Notes: generated by a model not told the origin, from the letters alone. Numbered from the stretch's first letter, positions 8,179-19,379 are shown. The stretch: 64,000 nt of DNA from Serratia sp. Ag1 (GCF_000743355.1 NZ_JQEI01000016.1:234032-298031); one strand, 5' to 3'. Numbers and translations are program-made.

Positions 8179-9237
8179 TTAGTGTTTTTGACATATCAGT
8201 AAGGTATGCCCGACCCCAAGGTTATCGAAGCGCTTTTCTACCTGGAAACCGGCCATTTCAAGATAACGATAAAACTTCTCAACGCTATAAAAACGGCTAT
8301 TGCCGTTCGCCATGCAGGTAAAGTAAAGCGATGAAGCATTCAGGCTGAACGAGGCGGCTTCAAATTTTTGCGCATCCCAGAACAGTTCCATGATGCACAG
8401 GTGTGCGCCCGGCTTCATCACGCTGCCGACCTTTTTCAACATGGTCACGATCTGTTCGGGCGAGAAGCAGTCAAGGAACTGGCTCATCCACCAGATATCA
8501 GCCTCGCCGGGTAGTGGTGAGTCGCTGAGCATATCGACCGCATGGAAACCGATGCGATGTGAGAATCCCGCTTGTTCAATATTCTCGCGCGCTAACGCAA
8601 TTTGCTGCGGCAGGTCTAACAGGGTAATGCTGACGCGCTCATCATACTGGCAGCAACGGAGCGCCCATTTCCCGGTATTACCGCCAACGTCGTATATCAT
8701 CTTGGGCTGGTTGGCAAAGATATGCGGCAGGGCGGCGTTAAAGGCCCCATCTGAATAGTAATGGTCAAAAGCGAACCAACTTTCACGTGCTGCCTGGGGT
8801 AATTGCGAGAGTGCAGGATAGATGGTTGGCCATTCGCCAAACACTTTCAAACCGGTGGGTTTACCTTCCTTTAGCGCCTGCTCTAAAGAAAACAGCCCCT
8901 GATAACAGACATCCTGGGTGAAATCCATATTCACCCGCGTCATGGTATCGTGGAGCAGAAAATGCCCAACTTTGGCAATGAAGTAACATCCGTCTTTGTG
9001 GGTAACGATACGTCCGCTTAATCCCATATCCAGCAAAACGCTAACGGCATATTCATTCACGTTGCTGTTGGCGGTGATCTCTTCAAGGGAAGCGCCACAC
9101 TTTCCTTGTTTATCCAGATAAGCCAGTACGCCAGTGTTGCGCAGACAAAGTGCGGTCTGAAACAGCATTGGCGCAAAAGCAATACGCTGTGCCTCAGTAA
9201 TGGCATCGAGTGCACTGAGCGTGTCCTGTTCGTACAT
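8179..9237 (-). CDS. apeB: SAM-dependent O-methyltransferase
   Basis: The 352-residue class I methyltransferase has a winged-helix dimerisation domain (residues about 1-105) followed by a Rossmann domain. The SAM-binding motif is DVGGNTGK at 183-190 and the downstream acidic strand is ITLLDLPQQI. It resembles multifunctional O-methyltransferases of polyketide pathways and probably methylates the aryl head group of the polyene. Its stop is 76 bp before the chain-length-factor start, the largest gap inside the main operon. It is the first biosynthetic gene after the hairpin at 9276-9297. Confidence 0.88.
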   Translation of the reverse strand: MYEQDTLSALDAITEAQRIAFAPMLFQTALCLRNTGVLAYLDKQGKCGASLEEITANSNVNEYAVSVLLDMGLSGRIVTHKDGCYFIAKVGHFLLHDTMTRVNMDFTQDVCYQGLFSLEQALKEGKPTGLKVFGEWPTIYPALSQLPQAARESWFAFDHYYSDGAFNAALPHIFANQPKMIYDVGGNTGKWALRCCQYDERVSITLLDLPQQIALARENIEQAGFSHRIGFHAVDMLSDSPLPGEADIWWMSQFLDCFSPEQIVTMLKKVGSVMKPGAHLCIMELFWDAQKFEAASFSLNASSLYFTCMANGNSRFYSVEKFYRYLEMAGFQVEKRFDNLGVGHTLLICQKH

Positions 9238-9275
9238 GTGTTAAACAACCTCTTAAACCGGGTACTGATGGTGTT

Positions 9276-9297
9276 ATTGGGCCGTACTCGGCCCAAT
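9276..9297. terminator. Perfect 9-bp hairpin between lipoprotein gene and apeB
   Basis: ATTGGGCCG and CGGCCCAAT pair perfectly around a 4-nt loop (TACT). The T-run (TTTT) lies on the plus-strand side. For the leftward transcript the hairpin is preceded by A residues and not followed by Us, so it is not a textbook intrinsic terminator in that direction. It may act as a partial terminator, an attenuator or an mRNA-end stabiliser that sets apart expression of the lipoprotein gene. Confidence 0.5.
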
Positions 9298-9315
9298 TTT
9301 AATCAAGGCTAAAGA

Positions 9316-9705
9316 TTACAGCCCGGCACCTGCTGACAGGTTCAACTGAATATCTTTATCGAGATTGAGTACCCAACGGTTGTAACTCTTATGAATCTTG
9401 CCACCGGAGGATTGCAGATTGAGGCTGTTGGCGTAGTTGATGGAATAGCTGGTGGCGGAATACGTGACACGAATTTCAGCCACGTGATCGCGCGTCTGCA
9501 AGCGGCCATTAATCACGCCTGGGCCTGCTTCGGTCATAATCCATTGGCGTTGAACGCCTGCTTTCAGAATCGCGGTTCTTACCTGGGCGTCGGTATGGCC
9601 CGCGCTAACGGTAGTGTTGACCTGTGCGATCGGTGCGGTGCGCGAGCAGCCAGCCAAAGAGCCAACGATAGCGAGAGCGACAAACCACTTGGCAGTTCTT
9701 TTCAT
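9316..9705 (-). CDS. Small predicted lipoprotein upstream of APE operon
   Basis: The 129-residue protein has a lipoprotein signal peptide with lipobox LAGC (C20). The body holds a beta-rich region (INGRLQTRDHVAEIRVTYSA and INYANSLNL). Small lipoproteins of this kind often sit at the head of APE loci; this could be the gene called apeA, but I do not recognise it well enough to use the symbol. It is read in the same direction as the ape genes and separated from apeB by 78 bp containing a hairpin. Location at the inner or outer membrane is likely; no enzymatic motif is seen. Confidence 0.7.
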   Translation of the reverse strand: MKRTAKWFVALAIVGSLAGCSRTAPIAQVNTTVSAGHTDAQVRTAILKAGVQRQWIMTEAGPGVINGRLQTRDHVAEIRVTYSATSYSINYANSLNLQSSGGKIHKSYNRWVLNLDKDIQLNLSAGAGL

Positions 9706-9887
9706 AATACAATCTCCGTTTGTTCAAAGTGTACGTTCCAATTAAAATAACCAATAAAATCAACGGATTTAATTATTTATAATTACCGTCTATTATCTTC
9801 TATCATTTTAAAAGAAGTGATTATTATTCATACTCATCGTGGCTGGTCACGCGGTTAACGGGCTCTGGCTTGCCTGTCGCATACCCT

Positions 9888-10110
9888 CCGCCTTCCTGCA
9901 ACTCGAATTATTTTGGGTATAACAGTTTAAAGTGGCTAAAATCGCGCGAGTGCGAGTAAATACCAGCAATTAAAGCGAGTTTGTATACCCAAAATAATTC
10001 GAGTTGCTTGTAGGCGGCAACTGAATGAAGCCCCAGGAGCTTACTCAAGTAAGTGACTGGGGTGAGTGAAGGCAGCCAACACCCAAGCAACTTGAAGTAT
10101 GACGGGTATA
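9888..10110. repeat. Inverted pair of Yersinia/Serratia-type palindromic intergenic repeats
   Basis: A full element at 9984-10110 starts TATACCCAAAATAATTCGAG and ends in a degenerate inverted copy of that end (AAGCAACTTGAAGTATGACG followed by GGTATA). A partial copy at 9888-9921 lies in the opposite orientation. The terminal 24 bases of the two copies (9898-9921 and 9984-10007) are perfect reverse complements. The pattern resembles the YPAL-like palindromic repeats of Yersinia and Serratia. Such elements are non-coding and can fold as long hairpins in RNA. The family name is from memory of the end sequence, not from a search. Confidence 0.7.
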
Positions 10111-10733
10111 TATCAAAAAATGCTTCCTGAAAAATATGGTTACATGCTTTCCCCCATTCCGTCAACAGCGGCAACAATAAACAGTTTGCCCCAGGAACGG
10201 TATATCCTGCTGCTCAATCAGTAATAGATTGATAAGGGTTAAAATTTATCCAGGTGCTAAGTTTTTTTGCAAAACCTTTAGGTTGAAATAGCCATGAAGC
10301 CATATCAACGGGTATAGAGAAATATCCTAGGATATAGATTATGACGAGGTGAATAAGATAAGTCAGAGATTCTCAGACTTCAGTCCAGAATGCCAAGTGT
10401 TATTAAAATGAGAATAGCAACGTTAAAAAGTAAGACTAATCCGCAAATATGGTTAAAAAAAAACCATTGCATCCTGTTGCATCCAGCAATGCTAAGCCTA
10501 TCACATGCGCTGAAAAATAAGATTATTTGTTGTTCGACTCAAACTCTAGAGGTGGGTATACTGCCGCAATAATCAGAGCTTGTAGGTTTAAAGTTATTTC
10601 ATATTTGCAATCATAATAATATGACCTGCAAGTTACTATTAGAGTAATGATTTTGGCTTTTTGTTGATTAATCTATTGGCGCAAGCTATTCGAGCACTGC
10701 GTTATATTTTATGCCTGCTGTGGAACGGCCATA
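10111..10733. other. Gene-free AT-rich region upstream of yfaA
   Basis: No convincing coding region is seen. The stretch is AT-rich and probably holds the promoter of the yfa operon; TATATT/TATTTT boxes occur at about 10700-10712, just before the yfaA start. The few short open frames lack family-like sequence. Confidence 0.5.
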
Positions 10734-12488
10734 ATGACTGTTGATAACAAGAATGTGACATCTGTGGCAAAACAAAGCCGCAGCAAATATGGATTTTGGG
10801 CAGTGGCTATTATTCTGGTGATTTCTGCTGCTGTCTGGGGTGTTCAGCGATTTTTAATATTACCGCATCAGGTTTCTCCTCCTAAAGAACTGGTCTGGCA
10901 GAATGATTTACAGATAGATCTCCGCCACCCTGATGTACTCATCGAAAGCGAATCTTTGAGCCGGTTGCCCAAGGATCTGCTGGCGATCCCGTTTCTGCGC
11001 GACACTCTGACTGAGGATCTGGTTTTTTATTACCAAAACAATGCCGATCGTCTGGGCATTGTCGGTAGCCTGCGGCGGATTATCTTCGAGCATGAGTTAA
11101 CGTTGCGCGATAATCTGCTGGAAACGCTCCTCGACCAACCGGCCAATATTGCGCTTTGGCATGATGAACGCGGCAGGCTCGATCATTTTATGGCGGTGAT
11201 TAAGCTGAGTGGATTAGCGCGCATGCTGGAGCCTTTGGCCAAGGTGGCGGCAGATGATACTCAACTGGAACTGATGGATTTTGCCCCGTTCAAAGTCGGC
11301 AATGAGACGGTCTCGGTTTATCACCTGCGCTATGGTGGTAATAAATCGCTGTTGTTTGCCAGCCACGGCGACAATCTGTTGCTGTTTTCTGATATTGCCA
11401 TGCTGTATGACCAGCAGGCTCCTTCACAGGACTCCTCGCAGGTCGCCAGCGCGTTGTTGAGTGGTGGCACGCCCTGGCCGGAAAGTTTTGGCCTGAAAGC
11501 GCGTGATGCCGCCAGCGATAACGCTGCTGACAAGGCTAAAATGCCCCACCGTATTGCAGTCAGCGCCAACTATCTCGGCTTCGGTTATCAGCGCTTTATC
11601 CCGGCGTTTGCCGGTATCCGTTTTGAGATGCAGCCGCAAGGCTGGGCGAGCTATCTGGCGCTGAACGAGCAGTCAGCGGCGGGTAATGCCACCTTTGATT
11701 TCAGCCCGGTCTGGAAAACCATGCCGATGGGGGCGAGTTTCTGTGTGGCGCTGCCAGTTTCGCAAAGCGTACCGGAATACCTGCTGCAACGGGTCGACGC
11801 TATCAGCGATAACGCCAACTCTGCTGAGCAGGCTGATGCCTCGTCGCTCGCCATGAGCGGGATCAGCGGTTTGTGCTGGTATCCTGATTCGCATCTTTAT
11901 ACGCCGCTGTTTGTCAGCCGATTAGAAAGCGCGGCAGATGCGCAGCTCGATAAAAAGCTCGCTGCACTGTTTGAGACGGTCATCGGTGCCAGAGAGAAAC
12001 AGCCGGTTCCGGTAGTGGCGAGCACCAGGAATCAGGCCCTTCTGTGGCAGCGCGAGGTGAGTTCCCGCTACGGTCAGTACCCGAGCAGTGAATCTGCGGT
12101 GCAGCAAAGCCTGGCGGGTAGCCGGTTCTTCCGGGTTAGTTTGGCGCGCCATGAGCAGACCTTGCTGTTTTCACTGGATGATAAGCTGGTGAACAAAGCC
12201 TTACAGACGCTGGATAAAAACTTCCCACCGATCGCCGATGTATTGCCGCAGCAGGCGGTGGTGCCGGTTTATATGGCTCCAGAAGCCTTATCTGGGCTGT
12301 TTAAACAGGAAGTGTTCGCCAGCCTGCCGAAGAACCTCGAGCCTATCTTCCATAACGCCGCTCAAACCCTGCTGTTACCCAAGTTGGCCGCTTTGGCCGG
12401 GCAGCAGAGTTATGCCTTGGTACTGCCTGCGAATACTGAAGTGGGGGCGGTCTGGCAATGGCTGCCACTGAAATGGCAGGGGCTATGA
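10734..12488 (+). CDS. yfaA: YfaA-like membrane-anchored protein (DUF2138)
   Basis: The 584-residue protein has one N-terminal transmembrane helix (about residues 20-38, [18 protein letters not shown]), so the bulk is periplasmic. Length, the start of the mature part ([19 protein letters not shown]) and the neighbours match E. coli YfaA (DUF2138), the first gene of the yfaA-yfaT-yfaS-yfaQ-yfaP operon. In Pseudomonas the comparable mag operon encodes a macroglobulin complex linked to peptidoglycan synthesis. The biochemical role of YfaA is unknown; an anchor or partner for YfaS is plausible. The stop overlaps the yfaT start as ATGA. Confidence 0.88.
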   Translation: MTVDNKNVTSVAKQSRSKYGFWAVAIILVISAAVWGVQRFLILPHQVSPPKELVWQNDLQIDLRHPDVLIESESLSRLPKDLLAIPFLRDTLTEDLVFYYQNNADRLGIVGSLRRIIFEHELTLRDNLLETLLDQPANIALWHDERGRLDHFMAVIKLSGLARMLEPLAKVAADDTQLELMDFAPFKVGNETVSVYHLRYGGNKSLLFASHGDNLLLFSDIAMLYDQQAPSQDSSQVASALLSGGTPWPESFGLKARDAASDNAADKAKMPHRIAVSANYLGFGYQRFIPAFAGIRFEMQPQGWASYLALNEQSAAGNATFDFSPVWKTMPMGASFCVALPVSQSVPEYLLQRVDAISDNANSAEQADASSLAMSGISGLCWYPDSHLYTPLFVSRLESAADAQLDKKLAALFETVIGAREKQPVPVVASTRNQALLWQREVSSRYGQYPSSESAVQQSLAGSRFFRVSLARHEQTLLFSLDDKLVNKALQTLDKNFPPIADVLPQQAVVPVYMAPEALSGLFKQEVFASLPKNLEPIFHNAAQTLLLPKLAALAGQQSYALVLPANTEVGAVWQWLPLKWQGL

Positions 12489-13141
12489 AGTTAACAGTGG
12501 TAAGGCTACGCGCGTTGTTCCTGCTGGGCATAACGCTGCTTTTCACCTGGCGGGCACAGGCTGAAACCCCGGTTGCGCCGCTTAATCCCGAGCAATCCAG
12601 TGTGTTTCGCGCCTGGTTTGTGCGCATTGCTGAAGAACAGTTGAATCAGGGGCCCAGTGCGCGCTGGTATCAGCAGGACTGTGCCGGGCTGGTGCGGTTT
12701 GCCGCTAACGAATCGCTGAAAGTTCATGACAGCAAATGGCTGCGCGCGAACGGTTTATCCAATCGCTATCTGCCGCCAGAGTTGACCATCACCCCACAGC
12801 AACGCCAGTTTGCCCAGCGCTGGCAGCAGGGGGGCGGCCAGCAAGGCCCTTATGTGGATGCAATCAAGCTGATTCAGTTCAATAGCCAACTGCTGGGCCG
12901 CAATCTGCATCAGGCACAACCCGGCGATCTGCTGTTTTTTGATCAAGGCGATGAGCAGCATTTGATGATCTGGATGGGGCGTTATATTGCCTACCACACC
13001 GGAACAACCACCCCGACGGATAACGGAATGCGTGCGGTGAGCATGCAGCAATTGATGAAATGGAAGGATACCCGATGGATACCCGACGAATCGAACCCCA
13101 ACTTCATTGGCATTTATCGCTTGGGCTTCCTGTCACGATGA
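12485..13141 (+). CDS. yfaT: YfaT (DUF1175), NlpC/P60-like secreted protein
   Basis: The 218-residue protein has a signal peptide (to about residue 26, WRAQA). The rest carries an NlpC/P60-like pattern: DCAGLV with C66, then QPGDLLFF (about 145-152), H159 in QHLMIWMG and H171 in YHTG. These are the expected Cys-His-His positions of that peptidase fold, which often cuts peptidoglycan peptides. The family is usually listed only as DUF1175, so activity is inference. The start at 12485 overlaps yfaA as ATGA and its own stop overlaps yfaS the same way. A start at 12458 is possible but would disturb the signal peptide. Confidence 0.88.
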   Translation: MKLTVVRLRALFLLGITLLFTWRAQAETPVAPLNPEQSSVFRAWFVRIAEEQLNQGPSARWYQQDCAGLVRFAANESLKVHDSKWLRANGLSNRYLPPELTITPQQRQFAQRWQQGGGQQGPYVDAIKLIQFNSQLLGRNLHQAQPGDLLFFDQGDEQHLMIWMGRYIAYHTGTTTPTDNGMRAVSMQQLMKWKDTRWIPDESNPNFIGIYRLGFLSR

Positions 13142-16100
13142 AAAAATTACTCCGCCATTTTCTGCTCTGCTTGGGGCTATGGTTGCCGATGGCTTATGCA
13201 CAGGCTGAAGATAGCCTGCCAGCGAGTGATTACTCGATCCCTAAACAATCCTTTTTCCTGCTTTCGGACAGCAGTTTTGCCAGTGATGAAGTGGCAAAAG
13301 TGCGCCTGGAAGCCCCGGGGCGCGACTATCGTCGTTTTGAGGTGGAACAATACGGTGGGGTGGATATCCGGCTGTATCGGATCGAGAAACCGATGGAGTT
13401 CCTGAAGAAACAGAAGAACTTGCATCGCATCATGCTGGAAGGCCAGTACCAAGGCGAAGGCTTGTCCAACACTCTGTCGTATCTGTGGGATAACTGGTAC
13501 GGCAAATCGCGCCGCGTGATGCAGCGAGCCTTCTCCTTTGATACCCGGCAGGAAGTGACCAACGCGTTGCCGGAGCTGAAAATCGGCGAAGCTCTGGCTG
13601 AGCCGAGCAAATTCGTGGTTCAACCCCAGTTTGCCCCGCTGAAAAACTTGCCGCTGATTAGCCAATTCCGTTACCCGTTGTGGGATGCATTGCCGATCCA
13701 ACCGCCAGAACAGGTCAAAATGGAAGGGTCATCCAGCCGCTTTATTGAACCATTGCCGGGTAACGTCTATATCCCATTGGGCAAGTTGAAGCCGGGGTTA
13801 TATCTGGTCGAAGCCTTGATTGGCAGCTACCGCGCCACTACGGTGGTGTTTGTGGCCAATACCGTGGCATTAAGCAAAATTTCTGGCAATGAACTGCTGG
13901 TATGGACAGCTAACCGCCATGATGGTCAAGCGGTGGGCGGCAGCCAGATCCTGTGGAGCGATGGGTTGGGCATTTTGAACAGCGGCCAGACGGACAGCAA
14001 TGGCCTGCTGAATCTGCGCCATATTGCGCCGGAGCGCTCCTATCTGTTGGGCGAAGACCGTGAAGGCGGGGTGTTTGTCTCAGAGAACTTTTATTACGAC
14101 AGCGAGATTTACGACACCAAGCTGTATGCCTTTACCGATCGCCCATTGTACCGCCCTGGTGATTGGGTCGAGGTTAAACTGCTGGGGCGTGAATTCAAGA
14201 ACGCGCTGGATTCTGTGGCGATCAAGCCTGCACCTGTGAGCCTGACCGTGCTGGATGCCAATGGGACGGAATTACAGACGCTCAACCTGCAGATCGATGG
14301 CAAATCGGGGGCGCAGGGGCGTTTCCAACTGCCAGAGAATGCAGTAGCAGGGGGATATGAACTCCGTACTACCTATAACAATCAGGTCTATAGCAGTTCA
14401 TTCCGCGTTGCCAGCTATCTCAAACCACATTTTGAAATCTCACTGGCGATGGCGAAAACTGATTTTCGCACCAACGAGCCGGTAACCGGTGACATCGTGC
14501 TGCTCTACCCCGATGGCAAGCCTGTAGCCAATGCGCGGCTGGATCTTAGCTTGTATAGCCAGCAACTCTCGATGGTGAGCAACGATCTGCAATATCAGGG
14601 TAAATTTCCGGTTGCGCTGAAAACGGCACAACTGACTACCGATGATAAAGGCCATGCCAAGCTGGATCTGCCAGCGGTAGATAAGCCGAGCCGCTATCTG
14701 CTGACCATTTTTGCCAGCGATGGCGCGGCTTATCGGGTCAAAACCACCCGCGAGATCCTGATCGAGCGTGGGGCATCCCGCTATGAGATCGCGGCGCCAA
14801 GGCGTTTCAGCCAGGTTGGCGAAGAAGTCGCGTTCAGCTTCCGTAATGTGCAAGGTAACGACACCGCTCCGGCCAGCTATGAATGGCTGCGGTTGGAAGA
14901 TCGCCAACTTGTAACTGCACCGCTCCAGGCAGCGGATCGGCCTTTCACCATTGCTTTTGAACAACCGGGTACTTACACCGTGACCCTGAGAAGTGAGCAG
15001 GGCATGATCCTGGGGGCGACCAGCCATACGGTCAGCGGTCCAGGTGAAAAAGCCGTACCAGGCAGCGTCGAGATCGTGATGGATAAAGGCCAATATCAGG
15101 TGGGTGAAGTTGCTCAGGCGTTGATCACTTTCCCGGAGCCGGTTGACCATGCGTTGCTGACGCTTGAACGCGATAAGGTAGAAAAGGTTGCGCTGCTTGC
15201 CAGCGGTGCCGAATGGGTCAAACTGCAGCGCTTGAGCGAGACGCAGTATCTTGCGCATATCACCGTGCAGGAGAATTTTGCGCCTAACCTCACTTTCTCG
15301 GTTTTGTACAGCAAAGGCGGGCAATACAGCTTCCAGAATGCCGGTATTAAAGTCTCGATGCCCAGCATTGATATTGGTATCAAGACCGATAAAGCGGTTT
15401 ACCAGCCGGGTGATGTGGTGACAGTGGCGCTGGATACCCAGTTTGCCGGTAAACCGGTGGCAGCTCACCTCACCGTGAGCGTGGTTGATGAAATGATCTA
15501 TGCGTTGCAGCCAGAGATCGCCCCGACTATCGACCAGTTCTTCTATCATCCACGGCGCAATAATGTGCGCACCAGCGCCAGTTTGTCGTTTATCGCCTAC
15601 GATTTGGCGTTGCCGGGCTCGCTCACTGCGCCTGGGCGCGCCAACCGTAGCGATCGCAGTGTTAAGGTGTTGGAACGTCCGCGCCGTGAGGATGTGGATA
15701 CGGCGGCCTGGCAGCCGGATATTGTTACCGATGCCAACGGCAAAGCCTCTTTCAGCTTCAGCATGCCGGATTCTCTGACCCGTTGGCGGATCACCGTACG
15801 TGCCCAGAATCCGCAGGGGCAGGTGGGGCAGAAACAGGGCTTTACCCGTTCGGAAAAACCGCTGTATCTGAAATGGAGTGGGGCGACGCAGTTCCGCCAA
15901 GGGGATCGCCCGCAGCCAGGGTTGTTTATCTTTAGCCAAAACAAGCAATCGGCACCGGTAGAACTGCGCACGCGCTATGGCGATCAGAGCCTGACTCAGT
16001 CGATCACCCTGCATGAAGGGGTGAACTATGTCAGCCAACCGGTAGAGGCGATGCATTCCGGGCGCTGGCTCTCCGAAGTGGTGAGAAACGGCAAGGTGTT

Positions 16101-17703
16101 GGACACCTTGAGCGTTGACCTGAAAGTCATCGAAGATCACTGGTCGGTGCCGCAGCAGCGGGATATCCGGCTGCACGGTGGCAGCAATAACCTGAATCTA
16201 CCCGCCGGGGCCTATGACGTTCGGTTGCGCATCAATGGCGATGCGCAATCGCTGTTCCGCAGTAGCCTGGACGATCTGCTCAATGAGCCTTTCGGTGGTG
16301 TGATCAATACCGCTAGCCGCTTGTTGCCGCTGAGCTTGGCCTACAACATGCTGGCCAAAGAGGATACGCAACGGGGCAATACCTTGCGGCAGATCATGCA
16401 GAATAACCGCCAGCGCCTGATGCAGATGGCAGGGCCGGGGGCCAAGTTCACCTGGTGGGGCGAGGAGGGGGATCCTGATGCTTTCCTGACCGCTTATGCC
16501 TACTACGCGGATTGGTACGCCAGCCAGGCGCTAGGCGTGGCGATTCCGGCAGAACATTGGCAGCGGTTGCTGGATGTGTATGCGCAGCAGGCGGACGAAA
16601 TGCCGATGCTGCATCGTGCTCTGTTGCTGTCATTTGCGCAGGAGATGCATTTGCCGGTGACCAGTCTGCTACAGGGGCTGGCGGAGTCGCTGCCGAATGC
16701 GACAGCGGTGGAAGGCAATGCGCTGGCAGAAACCGACAGCCTGGTCATGGCGGCTCCCAATTCCAAATTGGGGTTGGCGGTGGCTCGGGTGCTGACCTAT
16801 TCGCTGTTACAGCAAACCCCAGGTTACCGGTTGCAGGAGCAGGAATTGCAGGCGTTAAAACAAAGCCAGCAGTTTATTGCCTATAGCCAGCATCCGTTTG
16901 CTTATGCAGCGATCTGGCGTACCAGCGGTGCAGATGCTGAGCAGGTCGCTTGGTTTTTACCACAATTGCTACCGTCGCAGCCCGGCCCAGAGCGCGCGTT
17001 AGCCTTGGCTTGGTTGTATGGTTCGTTGGGCACTGCCGCACCGCCGGTTGAGTTCAACCCGGGAGCGGACTGGTTAGCGTTACAGGGGACTCTCGGTGAG
17101 CGCTACTGGCAATGGGGAGGTAAAGAGCCTGTGCCACCGCTGGAACTACCGGCTGACTTGGCTCAACCCATTGATATTTCTGTCAACTTCAGCCTGCCGT
17201 TGAGCGCCGCTGGTATCGAACAGGCAAAACAGCCGCTGCCGGTTGGCATCAGCCATCGCTTACTGAAGTTGGTGCCTGGTGATAAAGCCTTTGAGTTTAC
17301 GGTACTCCCGGTTGCGCCAAATGAAGCGCTTGCCAGCGATGCGCTGTATCTGGATGAAGTGACGTTAACCAATAAAAGCGATAGGCCGCAGCGTTATATG
17401 CTGCTTGAAGTGCCATTGCCACCGGGTGCAGACGTTGAACGTACCACCTGGGGGATTACGGTATCAGGGTTGAGCGGTAAGAATGGCATACCGTTGGAAA
17501 AAGCGCGTAATGAAATGGGCCAACTCTCCTATATAGTGCCGGTTGATGAACTGGTAGAAAGCAAAGTCTACCGGCATCTGATCCGTTTCTCACAGAAAGG
17601 GGAGTTCCTGTTGCCACCAATCCGTTACTCGCGGATGTATGCGCCGCAAGAGGCCGCAACGGAAAACAGTAACGGCCGCCTGAAGACCGTGACGGTAAAA
17701 TAA
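13138..17703 (+). CDS. yfaS: YfaS, bacterial alpha-2-macroglobulin-like protein
   Basis: The 1521-residue secreted protein starts with a signal peptide ([23 protein letters not shown]). It then has the bacterial macroglobulin layout: several MG domains, the [11 protein letters not shown] segment, a central A2M core ([20 protein letters not shown]), an alpha-helical region after [20 protein letters not shown], and a C-terminal beta domain. No thioester CxEQ motif is present, as expected for the YfaS/MagD subgroup as opposed to YfhM. It probably acts in the periplasm as a protease trap or scaffold. The start at 13138 overlaps the yfaT stop (ATGA); the frame is open further upstream but those codons lie in yfaT. 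Confidence 0.93.
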   Translation: MKKLLRHFLLCLGLWLPMAYAQAEDSLPASDYSIPKQSFFLLSDSSFASDEVAKVRLEAPGRDYRRFEVEQYGGVDIRLYRIEKPMEFLKKQKNLHRIMLEGQYQGEGLSNTLSYLWDNWYGKSRRVMQRAFSFDTRQEVTNALPELKIGEALAEPSKFVVQPQFAPLKNLPLISQFRYPLWDALPIQPPEQVKMEGSSSRFIEPLPGNVYIPLGKLKPGLYLVEALIGSYRATTVVFVANTVALSKISGNELLVWTANRHDGQAVGGSQILWSDGLGILNSGQTDSNGLLNLRHIAPERSYLLGEDREGGVFVSENFYYDSEIYDTKLYAFTDRPLYRPGDWVEVKLLGREFKNALDSVAIKPAPVSLTVLDANGTELQTLNLQIDGKSGAQGRFQLPENAVAGGYELRTTYNNQVYSSSFRVASYLKPHFEISLAMAKTDFRTNEPVTGDIVLLYPDGKPVANARLDLSLYSQQLSMVSNDLQYQGKFPVALKTAQLTTDDKGHAKLDLPAVDKPSRYLLTIFASDGAAYRVKTTREILIERGASRYEIAAPRRFSQVGEEVAFSFRNVQGNDTAPASYEWLRLEDRQLVTAPLQAADRPFTIAFEQPGTYTVTLRSEQGMILGATSHTVSGPGEKAVPGSVEIVMDKGQYQVGEVAQALITFPEPVDHALLTLERDKVEKVALLASGAEWVKLQRLSETQYLAHITVQENFAPNLTFSVLYSKGGQYSFQNAGIKVSMPSIDIGIKTDKAVYQPGDVVTVALDTQFAGKPVAAHLTVSVVDEMIYALQPEIAPTIDQFFYHPRRNNVRTSASLSFIAYDLALPGSLTAPGRANRSDRSVKVLERPRREDVDTAAWQPDIVTDANGKASFSFSMPDSLTRWRITVRAQNPQGQVGQKQGFTRSEKPLYLKWSGATQFRQGDRPQPGLFIFSQNKQSAPVELRTRYGDQSLTQSITLHEGVNYVSQPVEAMHSGRWLSEVVRNGKVLDTLSVDLKVIEDHWSVPQQRDIRLHGGSNNLNLPAGAYDVRLRINGDAQSLFRSSLDDLLNEPFGGVINTASRLLPLSLAYNMLAKEDTQRGNTLRQIMQNNRQRLMQMAGPGAKFTWWGEEGDPDAFLTAYAYYADWYASQALGVAIPAEHWQRLLDVYAQQADEMPMLHRALLLSFAQEMHLPVTSLLQGLAESLPNATAVEGNALAETDSLVMAAPNSKLGLAVARVLTYSLLQQTPGYRLQEQELQALKQSQQFIAYSQHPFAYAAIWRTSGADAEQVAWFLPQLLPSQPGPERALALAWLYGSLGTAAPPVEFNPGADWLALQGTLGERYWQWGGKEPVPPLELPADLAQPIDISVNFSLPLSAAGIEQAKQPLPVGISHRLLKLVPGDKAFEFTVLPVAPNEALASDALYLDEVTLTNKSDRPQRYMLLEVPLPPGADVERTTWGITVSGLSGKNGIPLEKARNEMGQLSYIVPVDELVESKVYRHLIRFSQKGEFLLPPIRYSRMYAPQEAATENSNGRLKTVTVK

Positions 17704-17706
17704 TTG

Positions 17707-19344
17707 ATGTGGCGCTGGTGGTGGCTGATGTTGCCTGCGGTTGCATTGGCGGCTGAGCCGCAGATGCAACTGGCACTGCGGCAGGGGCAGGAAAATCAAC
17801 TGCTGATCCTGAATCAGGAGCGGCAGCTTGCTCAACAGCCGTTGCCAAGCACGCTCACGACCCCGTTGGGCAGTATCTGGAAGCTGTTAGTGTATGCCTA
17901 TTTAGTGGATACCCAGCAGCAGGAGCCAGATTATACCTGCAACGGCAGCCAGCCGCAGGAAGAGGTTTACTGCTGCGACGTGGGGCAGAAAGTAGCGCGC
18001 GATCGGGCTTTGGTGCAGTCGTGCAGCCTCTATTTTAGCCCCCAGCGCCTGCAACTGGATCCACAATTGTGGGCCAGCTACTGGCAACGACAACAGAGCC
18101 CCGGTTGGTTGCAGGATTTAGCTCAACTACAGCCTGCTAAACGAGTTCCGGTTGCTGAACTGCTGGGGGTTTTGGCTACGCTGCCTGGTCAGCAACAGGC
18201 GCGTAATGTGCTGTTGGAGGTGTTGCTGCCTGCTGAGGGCAAGCTGGTGGGGCAATTGGGCAGTCGGTTGCGGATAAAAACCTGGAGTTGGCACGACGAG
18301 CAGGATCCCGAACAACGTCAAGGCGGGTTTGCGGGGTGGCTGATGGACGGCACGCCGTTATGGGGGCAAGGCTCAGGGACCAGCAAAACGGTCCTGCAAA
18401 ATTATGCCGAAGTGCTGAATCTTGTGTTGCCGCAGGCACAACCCGCCGATCCGCTGGGGTGTGTGGTAGTGAGAATGTTTGAGCGTTACCCGATCGTTGC
18501 CGTACGCCGTAGCGGTGCGCCAACACCGGTCGAACCGGGTGCGCTGCGTGGGCGCTATCAGGTTGAGTTCAGCAATGGCAATTACCAGACGATCGAAAGC
18601 CAGGGCGAACTGTTCTTACGCGCGGATGCTGGCCGCTTGGCCCTGACGGCTCGCCTTGAGCGGGAAGAATATGTCGCTCGGGTATTGCAGCGTGAGGCGG
18701 CAGCCCAACCAGTTGAAGCAGCGAAAGCGTTGGCGGTGGCGATCCGTACTTACCTGCTGCAAAACGCAGTGCGCGCTGGGGAATGCCTGACGATCGCTGA
18801 CAGCAGCGCCGGCCAGCGTGTCGCCCCGGAGCCTGCTACGGCGGCGGCGCGAGAAGTTGCTGCCTGGAGCGCCGATTTGGTATTGGCCGGTGCGCCAGTG
18901 ACTTACCATCTCGATCAGGCAGGTAGTAATCGTTTGTCGTGGCAACAGGCGGTGTCTCAGGCCCAACAAGGGATGCGCTATGATGCGATTCTGGCCCACG
19001 CTTACCCACGTGCCAACTTGGGGCGCTGGGATAAACCAGAAGCGGTATGTCAGGCAATGCCGGAAGCCGAAACATGGTTAGCAGGCCAACAGAAACGCTG
19101 GCGTGAAGCCTTAGACGCTCAGCCGGGTTACGCACCTGTGGGGCAGTTCACCGTATGCCGGTTACTTTCCGGTAAGCCCCATGTTGATCGCATGTACAGC
19201 CGTATCTATGTTCGGGATCTCTATTCACTGCAAGACCGGCTGGATTTGACTCATGAGTATTTACACTTGGCGTTTGCCGCCCACCCACGGGGGCAGGATG
19301 AAGAGTTTGTTGAGCAGCTTGCTCGCCATCTTCTGCTGGACTAG
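17707..19344 (+). CDS. yfaQ: YfaQ (DUF2300) with SpoIID-like domain and HExxH motif
   Basis: The 545-residue protein has an N-terminal signal peptide (MWRWWWLMLPAVALAAEP). A central stretch (about residues 280-410) has SpoIID/LytB-like features: EEYVARVLQREAAAQPVEAA, ALAVAIRTYLLQNA, and a later AAREVAAWSADLVLAGAPVT. Near the C-terminus is HEYLH (H516, H520) followed by DEEFVE (531-536), which fits a gluzincin-type zinc site. Zinc binding is not shown. The start is taken at the ATG at 17707, 3 bp after the yfaS stop; a TTG at 17704 is directly upstream. The family is normally listed only as DUF2300. Confidence 0.88.
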   Translation: MWRWWWLMLPAVALAAEPQMQLALRQGQENQLLILNQERQLAQQPLPSTLTTPLGSIWKLLVYAYLVDTQQQEPDYTCNGSQPQEEVYCCDVGQKVARDRALVQSCSLYFSPQRLQLDPQLWASYWQRQQSPGWLQDLAQLQPAKRVPVAELLGVLATLPGQQQARNVLLEVLLPAEGKLVGQLGSRLRIKTWSWHDEQDPEQRQGGFAGWLMDGTPLWGQGSGTSKTVLQNYAEVLNLVLPQAQPADPLGCVVVRMFERYPIVAVRRSGAPTPVEPGALRGRYQVEFSNGNYQTIESQGELFLRADAGRLALTARLEREEYVARVLQREAAAQPVEAAKALAVAIRTYLLQNAVRAGECLTIADSSAGQRVAPEPATAAAREVAAWSADLVLAGAPVTYHLDQAGSNRLSWQQAVSQAQQGMRYDAILAHAYPRANLGRWDKPEAVCQAMPEAETWLAGQQKRWREALDAQPGYAPVGQFTVCRLLSGKPHVDRMYSRIYVRDLYSLQDRLDLTHEYLHLAFAAHPRGQDEEFVEQLARHLLLD

Positions 19345-19379
19345 GGCAAGAGTTTTACTAAAGGATTTAGGGTCATTCT

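Noticed and set aside
9908..10177. 89-codon minus-strand open frame
   Set aside because: It lies over the palindromic repeat and its composition reflects the repeat, not a protein family.
10390..10572. 60-codon plus-strand open frame before yfaA
   Set aside because: AT-rich, no ribosome site, no family-like sequence; too short to support.
14440..16176. 578-codon minus-strand open frame inside yfaS
   Set aside because: Antisense shadow of a GC-rich real gene; yfaS is supported by domains and operon context.
13138..17703. Thioester protease-trap chemistry in YfaS
   Set aside because: No CxEQ motif is present, so covalent trapping as in YfhM-type macroglobulins is not supported.
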